Shown here: positions 5,711 through 7,714 of the stretch, piece by piece | Layout: every line of letters starts with the position of its first letter | Position numbering within the stretch: position 1 is the stretch's first letter | Origin: an uncultured bacterium | GTDB taxonomy: Bacteria; Bacteroidota; Bacteroidia; CAILMK01 | Reading direction: 5' to 3' | Assembly (NCBI GenBank): GCA_903835275.1 | Contig: CAILMK010000048.1 | Location: 1 to 7,714 of the forward strand | Length of the DNA: 7,714 nt | The notes under the pieces: generated by a model | Seen by the model: only the letters and a program-made list of their open reading frames with translations | The model's database searches: none | Told to the model about the DNA's origin: nothing | Position numbers and translations under genes: made by a program

Positions 5711-7714
5711 ATGGAGAATATTAAACGCTATACGGTTACTGCTGCCTTGCCTTATGCCAATGGGCCTGTTCATATAGGGCATCTGGCAGGTTGCTACCTG
5801 CCTTCGGATATTTATGTGCGTTATCTGCGCTCACGGGGCAGGGATGTGCTTTTCCTCTGCGGATCAGATGAGCACGGGGTAGGTATTTCCATCAAGGCGC
5901 AGCAGGAAGGCATTACTCCGCGTGAACTGGTGGATAAATACCACCAATTGATGAAGGATTCTTTCCATGATTTCGGAATTTCCTTTGATGTGTACAGCCG
6001 GACTTCCTCTCCTGTTCATTTTGAAACGGCGCAGGATTTTTTCAAAGTTTTATACGATAAAAATAAGTTTATAAAGAAAGTCAGCCGCCAGGCGTATGAT
6101 GCCAAGTTCAAACAATTCCTTGCTGACCGCTATATACTCGGGACTTGTCCCAATTGCGGCTATGATAAAGCCTATGGCGACCAGTGCGAAAACTGCGGCA
6201 CTTCCCTTGATGCAAATGATCTGATAAATCCACATTCAGCATTGAGTGGAGAAACGCCCGAAATGCGCGAAACCGAACACTGGTACCTGCCACTTCAGGA
6301 TTACCAGGAATGGCTGCAAAAATGGATACTGGAAGATCATAAGGAATGGAAAAATAATGTGAGCGGTCAGTGCCGTTCATGGCTCAATCAGGGCCTTGCG
6401 GAACGTGCCGTAACCCGTGATCTTGATTGGGGTATTCCGGTGCCGCTGCCTGAAGCGAAAGGTAAGGTACTCTATGTTTGGTTTGATGCACCCATCGGAT
6501 ATATTTCCGCAGCAAAGGAATGGTCAGCCAATACAGGAAAAGACTGGCAGCCCTATTGGAAAGATAAAGACAGTAGATTGATCCATTTCATCGGTAAGGA
6601 TAATATCGTTTTCCATTGCGTGGTATTTCCTTCCATGTTAAAGGCACATGGGGAATTTATCCTTCCGGATAATGTTCCTGCTAATGAGTTTTTGAATATT
6701 GAAGGAGATAAAATTTCCACTTCACGCAATTGGGCGGTTTGGCTACATGAATACCTGCAGGACTTCCCCGGCAAGCAGGACGCTCTTCGTTATGTGCTTT
6801 GCTCCAATGCACCGGAAAACAAGGACAATGATTTTACATGGAAGGATTTTCAGGCAAAAAACAATAATGAGCTTGCCGCCATACTGGGCAATCTTGTAAA
6901 CCGCGTGGTGATCCTTACTCATAAATATTTTGATGGGGTAATTCCTGCTGCCGGAGAACTGAATGATTCTGATAATATACTCGCAGATGCCACATCAAGT
7001 TATCCATCCCTTATTTCAGGATTGATAGAAGAATTCAAGTTCCGCGAGGCTTTGCAGGAATTTATGAACCTTGCCCGTGCAGGGAATAAATACCTCACCG
7101 ATAATGAGCCATGGAAAACTTATAAAAACGATCTTGAAAGGACTGCCACCACCATCAACCGTAGTTTGCAATTGATAGCGAACCTTGCCATTCTAGGCGA
7201 ACCATTTATCCCCTTCACCTCTGCGAAACTGAGGCAGGATTTGAACATCAGTGACCTGAAATGGGATGATGCAGGAAGCCTTGATATATTGAAAACAGGC
7301 GATACCATTGGTAAGCCAGATATTCTTTTTGATAAAATGGAAGATGACGCCATTGATGCACAAATTGAAAAACTAAATGCTAAACGTCCTAAAGTTGTGA
7401 TAGAAGAAACCCAACCAGAAAAAAAAGAAACAACTGCTATTCCTTTCAAGGAAAATATAAATTTTGATGATTTTTCAAAACTTGATTTGAGGATAGCAAC
7501 CATCATCCATGCAGAGGCAGTTCCTAAAACACAAAAGCTGCTGAAACTAACCATCAATGTAGGCGTGGAAGAACGCACTATTGTATCCGGCATTGCTGAG
7601 CATTACAAACCTGAGGACATTATCGGAAAACAAATCGTCATGGTTGCCAATCTGGAACCACGTGCCATCAAAGGCATCGAATCCAGAGGAATGATCCTGA
7701 TGATCCATGATGAA
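5711..7714 (+). CDS. metG: Methionyl-tRNA synthetase, 3'-truncated by the window edge
   Basis: Class I aminoacyl-tRNA synthetase that charges tRNA-Met with methionine using ATP; essential and cytosolic. The frame is open for 668 codons from ATG 5711 to the right edge. The Rossmann catalytic domain has HIGH at residues 21-24 and a KMSKS-type loop, KISTS, at 334-338. The connective peptide carries a zinc knuckle with C146, C149, C159 and C162. A helical anticodon-binding domain occupies roughly 390-540. A charged, low-complexity linker (~545-578, rich in K, E and P) leads to a C-terminal tRNA-binding/dimerisation domain (tRBD, EMAP-II type) from ~580, with [14 protein letters not shown] at 585-598 and [16 protein letters not shown] at 647-662. 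Bacteroidota MetG proteins are about 680-690 residues, so perhaps 15-20 residues are missing. The start is fixed by the conserved [19 protein letters not shown]-terminus and the promoter 10 bp upstream. No frameshift or missing active-site residue is seen. Confidence 0.97.
   Translation, partial: MENIKRYTVTAALPYANGPVHIGHLAGCYLPSDIYVRYLRSRGRDVLFLCGSDEHGVGISIKAQQEGITPRELVDKYHQLMKDSFHDFGISFDVYSRTSSPVHFETAQDFFKVLYDKNKFIKKVSRQAYDAKFKQFLADRYILGTCPNCGYDKAYGDQCENCGTSLDANDLINPHSALSGETPEMRETEHWYLPLQDYQEWLQKWILEDHKEWKNNVSGQCRSWLNQGLAERAVTRDLDWGIPVPLPEAKGKVLYVWFDAPIGYISAAKEWSANTGKDWQPYWKDKDSRLIHFIGKDNIVFHCVVFPSMLKAHGEFILPDNVPANEFLNIEGDKISTSRNWAVWLHEYLQDFPGKQDALRYVLCSNAPENKDNDFTWKDFQAKNNNELAAILGNLVNRVVILTHKYFDGVIPAAGELNDSDNILADATSSYPSLISGLIEEFKFREALQEFMNLARAGNKYLTDNEPWKTYKNDLERTATTINRSLQLIANLAILGEPFIPFTSAKLRQDLNISDLKWDDAGSLDILKTGDTIGKPDILFDKMEDDAIDAQIEKLNAKRPKVVIEETQPEKKETTAIPFKENINFDDFSKLDLRIATIIHAEAVPKTQKLLKLTINVGVEERTIVSGIAEHYKPEDIIGKQIVMVANLEPRAIKGIESRGMILMIHDE

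Noticed and set aside
6710..6724. KISTS in place of KMSKS in MetG as a possible defect
   Set aside because: KISTS-type variants are, to my knowledge, normal in many bacterial methionyl-tRNA synthetases, and the essential first Lys and last Ser are kept.
7120..7593. 157-codon open frame on the minus strand inside metG
   Set aside because: It lies wholly antisense to a strongly conserved gene, its translation shows no recognisable domain, and no promoter or ribosome-binding context was seen.

Overview
The window looks like a chromosomal segment from a member of the Bacteroidota, probably a Chitinophagales/Sphingobacteriales-type lineage. Three things point there. One gene product carries an N-terminal signal peptide plus a C-terminal type IX secretion (Por) sorting domain, a system essentially restricted to this phylum. 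TAnnTTTG-like -7 boxes lie upstream of genes, with no clear Shine-Dalgarno sequences. PurC, ComEC and MetG also have Bacteroidota-style sequence features. The rank below phylum is inference.

Layout, all genes on the + strand: (1) the 3' part of purC (SAICAR synthase, purine synthesis), cut by the left edge; (2) a secreted NHL-type beta-propeller protein with a T9SS sorting domain, closed by a strong intrinsic terminator at 2351-2386; (3) a 117-bp nested palindromic repeat (2397-2513) between that terminator and the next promoter; (4) a likely two-gene operon of comEC (DNA-uptake channel, no intact nuclease domain) and an enoyl-CoA hydratase/isomerase family gene, 8 bp apart; (5) a 199-bp intergenic region holding three hairpins, a four-unit heptamer tandem repeat and a well-matched promoter; (6) metG (methionyl-tRNA synthetase), cut by the right edge shortly before its C-terminus.

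The coding content is mostly housekeeping (purine synthesis, translation, acyl-CoA metabolism) with one surface/secreted protein and one competence protein. No mobile-element transposase, CRISPR array, tRNA or rRNA is visible. I do not see a convincing new multi-gene system. The unusual signals are in the intergenic DNA: the MITE/REP-like nested palindrome before comEC, the hairpin cluster after the hydratase gene whose hairpins share a core sequence, and the heptamer repeat that occupies the place of the -33 element of the metG promoter. Smaller oddities are a Gly at the first catalytic Glu position of the crotonase-fold enzyme and three poly-A tracts clustered in the 3' part of comEC.
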